In this document: in pieces, positions 55,622 to 63,443 of the stretch | Layout of the letters: each line of letters begins with the position of its first letter | Numbering within the stretch: position 1 is the first letter of the stretch | Assembly: GCF_004803505.1 (NCBI RefSeq) | Contig: NZ_SSWH01000002.1 | Coordinates: 281,305 to 345,304, forward strand | Length of the DNA: 64,000 nucleotides | Direction of reading: 5' to 3' | Source of the DNA: Arthrobacter echini | GTDB lineage: Bacteria > Actinomycetota > Actinomycetes > Actinomycetales > Micrococcaceae | Program-made: the position numbers and the translations under genes | The notes under the pieces: generated by a model | Databases searched by the model: none | What the model saw: the letters and a program-made list of their open reading frames with translations, nothing else | Told to the model about the DNA's origin: nothing

Positions 55622-56299
55622 ATGAGTGAAAACACGACACACACTACGCGCAGCACCATCGGTTTCATCGGCAGCGGCAACATCGGCTCGCAGCTAGCCC
55701 GCCTCTCCGTCGCACGGGACTACCGGGTGATCATGAGCAATTCCCGCGGGCCCGAGACGCTGCAGGACCTCGTCGAGGAGCTCGGTGACAAGGCCCGCGC
55801 GGGGACCACGGAGGACGCCGCGACAAACGGTGACATCGTCGTGGTCACCATCCCGCTCAAGAACATCGACTCCGTTCCGGTGCAGCCGCTGGCCGGGAAA
55901 CTGGTCATCGACACCTGCAACTACTACCCGCAGCGCGACGGCCAGATCCCGGAGCTCGACGACGAGAGCACGACGACGAGCGAGCTGGTGCAGAAGCACC
56001 TGCCGGGTTCCTCCGTGGTGAAGGTGTTCAACAACATCCAGTTCTCCCAGCTGACCACGGACGGCACACCCGCCGGCACGCCCGGGCGCCGGGCCCTGCC
56101 GATCGCCGGCGATGACTCCGACGCCAAGCAGGCCGTCGTCGAACTGCTCGACGAGTTCGGCTTCGACGCCGTCGACGCGGGACCACTCGCCGAGGGCTGG
56201 CGTTTCCAGCGTGACACGGCCGCCTATGGAGCAGTACTCGACGCCGAGGGAATGCGCGAAGCGCTCGCGGCGGCCGAGCGCTATGCGGAGATGAGCTGA
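55622..56299 (+). CDS. NADPH-dependent F420 reductase-like oxidoreductase
   Basis: A 225-residue Rossmann protein starting TIGFIGSGNIGSQLARLSVA with VIMSNSRGPETLQDLVEELG, then IVVVTIPLKNIDSV and VVKVFNNIQFSQL. It matches the NAD(P)-binding protein family that includes F420H2:NADP reductases and Fno-like enzymes. Whether it uses F420 or another flavin is not clear. The ATG at 55622 and GTG at 55613 are both possible. It converges with DUF1992. Confidence 0.82.
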   Translation: MSENTTHTTRSTIGFIGSGNIGSQLARLSVARDYRVIMSNSRGPETLQDLVEELGDKARAGTTEDAATNGDIVVVTIPLKNIDSVPVQPLAGKLVIDTCNYYPQRDGQIPELDDESTTTSELVQKHLPGSSVVKVFNNIQFSQLTTDGTPAGTPGRRALPIAGDDSDAKQAVVELLDEFGFDAVDAGPLAEGWRFQRDTAAYGAVLDAEGMREALAAAERYAEMS

Positions 56300-56327
56300 G
56301 CCGTGAGCTGAGGCCGGGCCGCAGCGG

Positions 56328-56918
56328 TTAGCTGCGCCGGCGCAGCACGCGCCGTAACAGGCGGAACCTCGGCGGGGCCGGGGGCATAGCGTCCGCGGCA
56401 CGTCGGCGCGCTGCCTCCCGGCGCTGCCGCCAGTCCTCCACCTCTGCGTCGACGTCACGCAGCTTGGTGATCACGGGAGGTCCACCGAGGAGCTGCCGGC
56501 GTGCGTCGATCACCCGGTAATTGAAGTCCTCGAGGATCGCGCGCACCTGCGCCTCGGTGTACTGCCGGTCGAGCCGGCCCTCGAGTTCGGCGTCCTCGGC
56601 ACGGAGCAGGTAAGCCTTGGGACCGAGGCCGGTGATGTTCTCCCGCTGGATCAGGCCCTTGACCCACCAATCGGGATCGTGTGCCTCTCCCAGTCCCGGT
56701 ATCGGTTTGCCCGCCAGGGCCAGCGTGTCGAAATCCCCCCGGGCCACGGCACGGTCCACGATCAGCCGGGCGCGCTCGGCGCCGTCCTCGCCCGGACGCA
56801 AGGGTGCCATCTCACCCTCGGCCGGGCGTTCATCGTTCTGGCGTTGCAGCTCGGCCAGCACATCGGCCGCATCTGTCGCACCATCCCGCGCCGCACGGTA
56901 TTGTGCTGCCTTCCGCAA
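56328..56918 (-). CDS. DUF1992 (DnaJ homologue subfamily C 28-like) protein
   Basis: A 196-residue protein. Residues about 45-165 are DUF1992: IVDRAVARGDFDTLALAGKP, then GLGPKAYLLRAEDAELEGRL and EDFNYRVIDARRQLLGGPPV. No J domain or transmembrane region is visible. The function is unknown. The frame has no ATG or GTG start; the TTG at 56918 with AGGAA upstream is the only reasonable initiator. A palindrome overlaps its last codons. Confidence 0.82.
   Translation of the reverse strand: MRKAAQYRAARDGATDAADVLAELQRQNDERPAEGEMAPLRPGEDGAERARLIVDRAVARGDFDTLALAGKPIPGLGEAHDPDWWVKGLIQRENITGLGPKAYLLRAEDAELEGRLDRQYTEAQVRAILEDFNYRVIDARRQLLGGPPVITKLRDVDAEVEDWRQRREAARRRAADAMPPAPPRFRLLRRVLRRRS
56331..56346. 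terminator. 16-bp palindrome at the convergent gene ends
   Basis: GCTGCGCCGGCGCAGC (56331-56346) is a perfect palindrome just inside the 3' end of the DUF1992 gene and 32 bases past the stop of the reductase gene, so it may act as a terminator for the latter. Confidence 0.4.
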
Positions 56919-57071
56919 TCTTTCCTGTTGCTCCCCTGACCTGCTGATGGTGCTCGCCTCCGCATCGCTCGTGCCGATGCGTCAAGTATTCCGATCTCCC
57001 CGAACGGCATGCAACCGATTCCCCTGCCGGAGAACGCAGTCAGCGAACGACGTGATCTGCGGGAATGCTCA

Positions 57072-58757
57072 CTACCGGAGCCACACCGTGGTGTCGGTGG
57101 GCAGCTTGCGGTCCTGGAGCGGTGAACTGCTCAGGAGCACAGTCCCCTCGGGCAGCTGCACCGGCGCCGGCCCGAAATTGGTGACGCTGTGCCATCCTCC
57201 GGGTCGCGTGAAGTGCAGGACGTCAGCGGACGGCTCGTCGATCCACTCCAGGGTCTCCTCGCCCTGCAGCGCACGACGCAGTTCGAGCGCCCGGCGGTAG
57301 AAGCTGAGCGTGGAGGACGGGTCATCCTCCTGCACCTGGACGGCGTACTCACCGAACCAGGCGGGCTGCGGCAGATGCGCTCCGTCGTCGCCGAAGCCGA
57401 AGGACCCGCCGTCGGCGGTCCACGGCAGCGGCACGCGGCAGCCGTCGCGGCCCACCTCCACGCCGGGGTTCCGGAAGAAGGCGGGGTCCTGCCGCGCGTC
57501 GTCGGGGATGTCGGCGACCTCGTGCAGTCCGAGCTCCTCGCCCTGGTATAGATAGGCCGAGCCCGGCAGCGCGAGCATCAGCTGCGTGGCCGCGCGGGCC
57601 CTGCGCTCGCCGACCTCACGGTCCAGTACCGACTCGTCCCCACCTCCGAGCAACCACGCCGACCCGTCCTGGGCTGCACCGTTCGCATCGTCCGCCCCGG
57701 GCAGGCCGTAGCGTGTCGCGTGGCGGACGACGTCGTGATTGGAGAACACCCAGGTCGACGACGCACCGGAGTTCGCGGCCTCACGGAGATTCGCGGTGAT
57801 GATGTCGCGGAACTGATCGGCGTTCCAGGCGGCACGCAGGAGGTCGAAGTTGAAGGCCTGCCCGAGTCCTTCGGGACTGGCGTAGCGGGCTCGGCGGTCG
57901 GCGTGGACCCACGCCTCCGCCACGGCGGTGCGCGGTGGCGTGTACTCGTCGAACACGGAGCGCCATTCCGCGAATACCTCGTGGACCTCGTCGCGGTCCC
58001 AGAAGGGGTGGGCACCCTCGGCGTTCTCCCCCTCGGTGTGGAGCTCGTTCCTGGAGGGCAGCGGCTCCGACATGTCCTTCGTCAGTGCGTGGGCCACATC
58101 CACCCGGAAACCGTCGACGCCGCGGTCGGACCAGAAGCGCAGGGTCCGCAGGAAGTCGTCGCGGATCTCGCGGTTGTCCCAGTTCAGATCCGGCTGCTCC
58201 CTGGCGAAGAGATGCAGGTACCACTGGCCGTCCCGGGTCTGCTCCCAGGCAGACCCGCCGAAGACCGATTCCCAGTCCGACGGCGGCTCCGCGCCGCCCG
58301 GGCCCGTGCCGTCGCGGAAGATGTATCGCTCGCGAGCCGCCGAGCCCCTCGGTGCTGCCAGGGCTTCCTGGAACCACGCATGACGGTTCGACGTGTGATT
58401 CGGGACGATGTCGACGATGCACTTGATGCCCGCTCCATGCAGCGCGCCGACCATCTCGTCGAAGTCCTCGAGGGTACCCAGGCGTGGATCGACGTCGCGG
58501 TAGTCGTCGACGTCGTACCCGCCGTCCGCGAGCGCGGACGGGTAGAAGGGGCTCAGCCAGACGGCGTCCACACCGAGCGCCTTCAGATACGGGATCCGCG
58601 AGGTGACACCCCTGAGGTCGCCGATGCCGTCACCGTCGGAGTCGGCGAAACTCCGCGGATAGATCTGGTAGACGGCCGCCTGGCGCCACCAATCAGGATC
58701 CTGCATCCGGGCTGCGCTGGGGTCTGCAACGGTATCGGACGGACCAATGGAGGGCAC
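57072..58757 (-). CDS. GH13 alpha-glucosidase / oligo-1,6-glucosidase
   Basis: A 561-residue family 13 glycoside hydrolase. The N-terminal text WWRQAAVYQIYPRSFADSDG, DAVWLSPFYPSALADGGYDV and VDIVPNHTSNRHAWF (region I) precede the nucleophile Asp of GVDGFRVDVAHAL, the acid/base Glu of TAVAEAWVHAD and the third carboxylate in VFSNHDVVRH. Length and domain pattern (TIM barrel, B domain, C-terminal beta sandwich) fit cytoplasmic maltases. The GTG at 58757 has GAGAGGAA about eight bases upstream. It could hydrolyse sugars brought in by the nearby ABC importer. Confidence 0.92.
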   Translation of the reverse strand: MPSIGPSDTVADPSAARMQDPDWWRQAAVYQIYPRSFADSDGDGIGDLRGVTSRIPYLKALGVDAVWLSPFYPSALADGGYDVDDYRDVDPRLGTLEDFDEMVGALHGAGIKCIVDIVPNHTSNRHAWFQEALAAPRGSAARERYIFRDGTGPGGAEPPSDWESVFGGSAWEQTRDGQWYLHLFAREQPDLNWDNREIRDDFLRTLRFWSDRGVDGFRVDVAHALTKDMSEPLPSRNELHTEGENAEGAHPFWDRDEVHEVFAEWRSVFDEYTPPRTAVAEAWVHADRRARYASPEGLGQAFNFDLLRAAWNADQFRDIITANLREAANSGASSTWVFSNHDVVRHATRYGLPGADDANGAAQDGSAWLLGGGDESVLDREVGERRARAATQLMLALPGSAYLYQGEELGLHEVADIPDDARQDPAFFRNPGVEVGRDGCRVPLPWTADGGSFGFGDDGAHLPQPAWFGEYAVQVQEDDPSSTLSFYRRALELRRALQGEETLEWIDEPSADVLHFTRPGGWHSVTNFGPAPVQLPEGTVLLSSSPLQDRKLPTDTTVWLR

Positions 58758-58828
58758 GAGGCGGTTCCTCTCGGGAGACGTGTGGGTTACGACCGTGCTG
58801 AGAGCCTTCTGCACTGCGCCGACTCTCT

Positions 58829-58858
58829 TCTTTACGGGAGGGAGCAGAGCGATGTCAA
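58829..58858 (-). promoter_or_regulatory. Predicted promoter of the alpha-glucosidase gene
   Basis: On the minus strand TTGACA (58858-58853) is a perfect -35 box, followed after 18 bases by TAAAGA (58834-58829). Transcription would start at about 58822, leaving a leader of roughly 65 bases before the GTG at 58757. Confidence 0.55.
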
Positions 58859-58973
58859 TGCACGGTAGTGCGGAGTGCGCCTTCTGACCGGTGGGCTCCG
58901 GTATGGAGACGCCTGAGGTCACGAGCTAGCCTAGGAATTGTGCTGTGAAGATCCCGACCATCCTGGAGGACCC

Positions 58974-59819
58974 ATGAAGATCGCACTGCTCGGCGTCGGA
59001 CGTATGGGGTACGAACTCGGTTCACACCTGCTCTCCGCAGGACACGAGGTGACGGCATGGAACAGGACGGCCGACGCCGTGAAGCCGTTGCGCGAGGCCG
59101 GTGCAACGCAGGCGGAGTCCCCCGAGGACGCCGTTCGTGGCGCCGAGGTGGTCATGAGCGTGCTCTTCGGCCCGGACACCGTCAGGGACGTGGTCCTCTC
59201 GGGTCTGGAGATCCCCTCGGAGGCGGTGTGGCTGGACGTCACCACGGTCTCACCCGCGGATGCCCGGGACTTCGCCGACCAGGCAGCAGCCAACGGGATC
59301 CGCTACGTCCACGGACCCGTCATCGGCAGTCTCGCCCCGGCCCGCGCCGGTGAGCTGGGTGTTCTGCTCGGCGGCGCTGCAGGGGACCTCGACGTCGTCG
59401 AACCCCTGGCCGCGCTGTGGGCCGACGAGAAGCGGCTGCGCCGCGTGGAGACGCCCGCCGATGCAGCGACGGGGAAGCTGCTGGCGAATCTCGCGCTGGG
59501 CGTCACGCTGCAGGGCGTGGTCGAGGCACTGCGGCTCGGGAAGGCCAACGGGCTCGACGCCGCCGCCGTGATGGAACAACTCCAGGGAACGGCGCTGTCG
59601 GTGATGGTGGACATGAAGGGCGACGTGATCACCGGTGGCACGTTCGGGGACACCCAGTTCTCGGCAGATCTGCTCGCGAAGGACCTCCGGCTCATGCTGC
59701 GGTCCACCGAGGATCCGTTGCCTGCGGTGACCGCCGTCCTGGAATCCCTGACGACGGCACAGCGCGACGGCGATGGCGGCGACGACATGTCCGTCATCGC
59801 CGAGCCCGAAGTGGACTGA
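58974..59819 (+). CDS. NAD(P)-dependent beta-hydroxyacid dehydrogenase
   Basis: A 281-residue member of the 6PGDH/3-hydroxyisobutyrate dehydrogenase family: KIALLGVGRMGYELGSHLLS (Rossmann loop), SVLFGPDTVRDVVL, YVHGPVIGSLAPARAGELGV (substrate loop, where the usual DAPVSGG is HGPVIGS) and the conserved Lys of DAATGKLLANLALG. It is distinct from the mmsB gene at 61418, so the window has two members. ATG at 58974 follows GGAGGA. Confidence 0.85.
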   Translation: MKIALLGVGRMGYELGSHLLSAGHEVTAWNRTADAVKPLREAGATQAESPEDAVRGAEVVMSVLFGPDTVRDVVLSGLEIPSEAVWLDVTTVSPADARDFADQAAANGIRYVHGPVIGSLAPARAGELGVLLGGAAGDLDVVEPLAALWADEKRLRRVETPADAATGKLLANLALGVTLQGVVEALRLGKANGLDAAAVMEQLQGTALSVMVDMKGDVITGGTFGDTQFSADLLAKDLRLMLRSTEDPLPAVTAVLESLTTAQRDGDGGDDMSVIAEPEVD

Positions 59820-59827
59820 CCCGGAAC

Positions 59828-59884
59828 CACGGCGATCACGACGAGTCCGGGCGTGACGACGAGCGTCGTCCGGGGACCGCCGTG
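59828..59884. terminator. Nested hairpin between convergent dehydrogenase and mmsA
   Basis: Outer arms CACGGCG (59828-59834) and CGCCGTG (59878-59884) enclose a second stem GACGAC/GTCGTC (59855-59860 and 59865-59870). It sits between two convergent stops. Confidence 0.5.
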
Positions 59885-59905
59885 CAGCTGCCCCCGGACG
59901 CACCG

Positions 59906-61390
59906 TCAGTCGACCTGCGGGAAGCCGAGGTCGATCTTCGAGGTCGACGGATCGGGCCACCTGGTAGTCACGATCTTGCCGCGCGTGTAGAACTTGATGC
60001 TCTCCGGCCCGTACATGTGCGTGTCACCGAAGAGTGAGTCCTTCCAGCCGCCGAACGAGTAGGTACCCACAGGTACGGGGATCGGCACGTTGACCCCGAT
60101 CATCCCGGCCTCGGCCTCGAACTCGAACTGGCGAGCCGCACCGCCGTCGCGCGTGAAGATCGCAGCGCCGTTGCCGTAGGGGTTCTCGTTGACCATCCGC
60201 ACGGCGTCCGCGTAGGTCTCCACCCGCGCCACGGAGAGTACGGGGCCGAAGATCTCGTCGTCGTACACCTTCATGCCCGGTGCCACGTTGTCCACGAGGG
60301 AGACGCCGATGAAGAAGCCGTCGGAGTCGAACTGCTGTTCGGTGCCGTCCACCACCACGGTGGCTCCCTCCGCGGCGGCGTTCTTCACATAGGACGCCAC
60401 GCGATCGCGGTGCTCGGCGGAGATGAGCGGACCCATCTCGGAGCTCGCGTCCGTTCCGGCACCGATCTGCAGGGAGCCCATCCGCGACCTGATGGCGTCC
60501 ACGAGGTCGTCGGCGATGTCACCGACCGCGACGACGACGCTGACCGCCATGCACCGCTCCCCGGCGGAGCCGTAGGCGGCGGAGATCGCGGCGTCGGCGG
60601 CCATCTCGAGATCCGCGTCGGGCAGCACCACCATGTGGTTCTTCGCCCCACCGAGAGCCTGTACGCGCTTGCCGCTGGCCGCAGCCCTCGAGTAGATGCT
60701 CCTCGCGATCGGCGTGGAGCCCACGAAGCTCACGGCCTTGACGTCAGGATGATCGAGGATGTGCTCCACGGCCTCCTTGTCCCCCTGGACCACGTTCAGG
60801 ACGCCGTCGGGCAGTCCCGCCTCGGAGAAGATCTCGGCGATGAACAGGGACGACGACGGATCCTTCTCGCTCGGCTTGAGCAGCACGGTGTTGCCGCAGG
60901 CGATGGCGCTGCCGATCATCCACAGCGGCACCATGGCGGGGAAGTTGAACGGCGTGATGCACGCGACCACACCCACGGGCTGCCGAATGGAGTGGACGTC
61001 GACGCCGGTGGACGCCTGTTCCGTCCGCTCACCCTTGAGCATGTGGGACAGACCCGTGGCGAACTCGATGTTCTCGAGCCCGCGGGAGATCTCGCCCTCG
61101 GCGTCGGAGAGCACCTTGCCGTGCTCGCTCGTCAGGATCGCCGCGAGCTCGGACTTCCGCTCCATGAGGAGCTGGCGGACCCTGTAGAAGACGGCGGACC
61201 GCTTGGCGAGACTGGCCGAGCGCCAGGCCGGGAGCGCCTGCGCTGCTGCCGCCACGGCCTCGTCCACCCGTGCCGGCGACGCGAAGGCCACCTCTTTCTC
61301 CTGCTCGCCGGTCGCCGGGTTGTAGACCGGACCGTAACGCTCGGCGTCGTAGATGCGTTTGCCGTCGATGAAATGGGGAATCTGCTGCAT
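59906..61390 (-). CDS. mmsA: CoA-acylating methylmalonate-semialdehyde dehydrogenase
   Basis: A 494-residue aldehyde dehydrogenase that converts methylmalonate semialdehyde to propionyl-CoA, or malonate semialdehyde to acetyl-CoA, in valine or inositol breakdown. Signature text: ITPFNFPAMVPLWMIGSAIA, KVQALGGAKNHMVVLPDADL-like block and the catalytic Cys in SAGERCMAVSVVV. The shape YDDEIFGPVLSV and VGTYSFGGWKDSLFGDTHMY is typical. It is upstream in the transcript of mmsB? No: mmsB (61418-62308) is transcribed first, mmsA follows with a 27-bp gap. AAAGGA precedes the start. Confidence 0.93.
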   Translation of the reverse strand: MQQIPHFIDGKRIYDAERYGPVYNPATGEQEKEVAFASPARVDEAVAAAAQALPAWRSASLAKRSAVFYRVRQLLMERKSELAAILTSEHGKVLSDAEGEISRGLENIEFATGLSHMLKGERTEQASTGVDVHSIRQPVGVVACITPFNFPAMVPLWMIGSAIACGNTVLLKPSEKDPSSSLFIAEIFSEAGLPDGVLNVVQGDKEAVEHILDHPDVKAVSFVGSTPIARSIYSRAAASGKRVQALGGAKNHMVVLPDADLEMAADAAISAAYGSAGERCMAVSVVVAVGDIADDLVDAIRSRMGSLQIGAGTDASSEMGPLISAEHRDRVASYVKNAAAEGATVVVDGTEQQFDSDGFFIGVSLVDNVAPGMKVYDDEIFGPVLSVARVETYADAVRMVNENPYGNGAAIFTRDGGAARQFEFEAEAGMIGVNVPIPVPVGTYSFGGWKDSLFGDTHMYGPESIKFYTRGKIVTTRWPDPSTSKIDLGFPQVD

Positions 61391-61417
61391 GGTGGTCCTT
61401 TCGGGGAGAAACGGGTG

Positions 61418-62308
61418 CTAGAGGGAACCGTCGACGAGCTTGATGATCATGGAGCAGTCCTTGCCGCCCTGATCGTCGTCGAGGAGTCGCTGGAAGAGTT
61501 GCTGGACATGCTCGCCGATCTCGAGCGGAGTGTTGGTGTCGCGCGCCGCGGCAATGGCGAGGCCGATGTCCTTGTTCGCCAGTTCCGCGGTGAAGGTCGG
61601 CGCGAAATCGTTGTTCGACGCCGCCGTGTCCACGACGCCGGGGACCGGGTACCAGGTGCGCAGCGCCCAGCTGTCTCCTGAGGACACCGAGGCGATGTCC
61701 CAGAACACCTGCTTGTCGAGGCCCAGCCTGTCCGCCAGTACAGCGCCCTCGGCCGTAGCGGCGAGATTGATGAACAGCATCAGGTTGTTGCAGATCTTTG
61801 CTGCCTGGCCCGTCGTGGCACCGCCCGTCGGAATGATGTTCTTCGCCATGGGCTCGATCAGCGCCGTGGCATCCTTCACCGCGCCCTCCTCGCCGCCGAT
61901 CATGAAGGTCAGGGTGCCGGCCTTCGCGCCGCTGATACCGCCCGAGACCGGTGCGTCGACGAACCGGAAGCCCTTGTCCGCAGCCGCTTCATGGAGAGCG
62001 GCTGCCGATTCGATGTCGATGGTGGAGGAATCGACCAGCAGCGTGGTGGTTGCTGCGTGCGCGAGGACGCCGTCGTCCCCGAGATAGACGGCCCTGGCGT
62101 GCTCACCCTTGGGCAGCATGGTGAACACCGCGTCGACGCCGTTGACGGCATCGGCGATCGAGGAGACCCCGATCAGTCCCCCGGCCTCTGCTGCCGACAC
62201 CGCCGCGGGATCGACGTCGAAGCCCCGCACCGTATGCCCTGCCGCGACGAGATTCGCGGTCATGGGACCGCCCATGTTCCCGAGTCCGATCCAACCGATT
62301 GTGGCCAT
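61418..62308 (-). CDS. mmsB: 3-hydroxyisobutyrate dehydrogenase
   Basis: A 296-residue dehydrogenase oxidising 3-hydroxyisobutyrate to methylmalonate semialdehyde. Motifs are TIGWIGLGNMGGPMTANLVA, FVDAPVSGGISGAKAGTLTF and the conserved Lys of GQAAKICNNLMLFINLAATA. It is the first gene of an mmsB-mmsA unit. The ATG at 62308 with AGGAG seven bases upstream is preferred to the longer start at 62347. A LysR gene is divergent from it. Confidence 0.93.
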   Translation of the reverse strand: MATIGWIGLGNMGGPMTANLVAAGHTVRGFDVDPAAVSAAEAGGLIGVSSIADAVNGVDAVFTMLPKGEHARAVYLGDDGVLAHAATTTLLVDSSTIDIESAAALHEAAADKGFRFVDAPVSGGISGAKAGTLTFMIGGEEGAVKDATALIEPMAKNIIPTGGATTGQAAKICNNLMLFINLAATAEGAVLADRLGLDKQVFWDIASVSSGDSWALRTWYPVPGVVDTAASNNDFAPTFTAELANKDIGLAIAAARDTNTPLEIGEHVQQLFQRLLDDDQGGKDCSMIIKLVDGSL

Positions 62309-62396
62309 GGCCAAGCTCCTTTGCTCGTGGATATGTCGCCAGTCCAACCTTCTCCCGCTGCTAGAGTGCGATCAAGGGAACAATTCGAAGACACGG

Positions 62397-62412
62397 TGCG
62401 CATTAATGCACA
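62397..62412. promoter_or_regulatory. LysR-type operator candidate
   Basis: TGCGCATTAATGCACA (62397-62412) contains the perfect palindrome GCATTAATGC and fits the T-N11-A shape of LysR sites. It lies between the divergent mmsB and LysR genes and near the LysR start. Confidence 0.5.
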
Positions 62413-62432
62413 GCAGGTCCCAGGAGGTCCTG

Positions 62433-63338
62433 ATGGTCGATTTCAGACGTCTGCCCAGCCCCGACGATCTCCTGATCCTCCTCACGGTTGCCCGACTCGG
62501 CAGGTTCAACGCCGTCGCCGAGGCGCTCGGCACCACGCACACCACCATCTCGCGCCGCATCCTCGCACTGGACAAGCAGCTCGGCGGACGGACCCTGGAG
62601 CGGACGCCGCAGGGCTGGGAACTGACGGCGCTGGGTGTGGATGCCGTTGCGGCGGCGGAGGCGATCGAGCTCAGTCTCGGTGAGCTGGACGGGCGCCTGT
62701 CGAACAGCGATGCCCTGACCGGACTGCTGCGGATCAGCGCCCCGGACGGCTTCGGAGCCCGCTTCGTCATGCCCGCCCTGGTGCAGATCCAGCGGGAGAA
62801 CCCGAGGCTCGACGTCGAGTTGCTCAGCGGTACCCGCAAGGCCAGCCAGAACCGCTCCGGCGTGGATCTGGAGATCGTGGTGGGCCGCATCGAGTCCGTC
62901 AATGCCGAGCCGATCTTCCTCACCAACTACTTCCTGCGCCTCTACGCCAGCGCTGCGTACGCGGATCGGCGGGGTCTGCCCGGGCGCCTCGAGGATATCC
63001 GCCACCACAGCTTCGTCTCCTACGTCGAGTCCGCCCTGCAGGTCCAGGAGCTCGGTCACCGCTCATCGCAGCTGCCCATGCCCATCACGTCCTTCCAGGC
63101 CACGAGCATCTTCGCGCAGGTGGACGCCGTCCATGCCGGTGCGGGGATCGGCCTGCTGCCGAGCTTCATGGTCCCTGCCTCGAGCGGTCTGGTCCCGGTG
63201 CTCCGGGATGACTTCCACCGCCAGCTGCCCATCTGGGCCATCGCCCGTCCGGAATCGCTGCGCTCCACCGCGGTACAGGGTGTCGTTGCCGCCATCCGGC
63301 AGCAGATCACGGACCGGGCGGGCGAGCTGAGCGCCTGA
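62433..63338 (+). CDS. LysR family transcriptional regulator
   Basis: A 301-residue LysR-type regulator: N-terminal winged HTH (DDLLILLTVARLGRFNAVAE, ALGTTHTTISRRILALDKQL) and an effector domain with LLRISAPDGFGARFVMPAL. The ATG at 62433 has AGGAGG about six bases upstream; the open frame further upstream is not needed. Its divergent position suggests it controls mmsB-mmsA, sensing an intermediate of valine or 3-hydroxyisobutyrate metabolism. The HTH has TTHTTISRRI, a common LysR helix. Confidence 0.9.
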   Translation: MVDFRRLPSPDDLLILLTVARLGRFNAVAEALGTTHTTISRRILALDKQLGGRTLERTPQGWELTALGVDAVAAAEAIELSLGELDGRLSNSDALTGLLRISAPDGFGARFVMPALVQIQRENPRLDVELLSGTRKASQNRSGVDLEIVVGRIESVNAEPIFLTNYFLRLYASAAYADRRGLPGRLEDIRHHSFVSYVESALQVQELGHRSSQLPMPITSFQATSIFAQVDAVHAGAGIGLLPSFMVPASSGLVPVLRDDFHRQLPIWAIARPESLRSTAVQGVVAAIRQQITDRAGELSA

Positions 63339-63378
63339 CGAAGCCCCGGCTCGCACGCCCGGAGTGCCGCAGGGACAG

Positions 63379-63415
63379 GGGCGACGACGGCGCTGACCTG
63401 CCGCCGCCGTCGCCC
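63379..63415. terminator. Hairpin terminator between convergent LysR and MFS genes
   Basis: GGGCGACGACGGCG (63379-63392) and CGCCGCCGTCGCCC (63402-63415) pair with one mismatch around nine bases. Both adjacent genes end toward it. Confidence 0.65.
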
Positions 63416-63443
63416 TCTCGTCGCGGGTGTGGTGTGGACGCCC

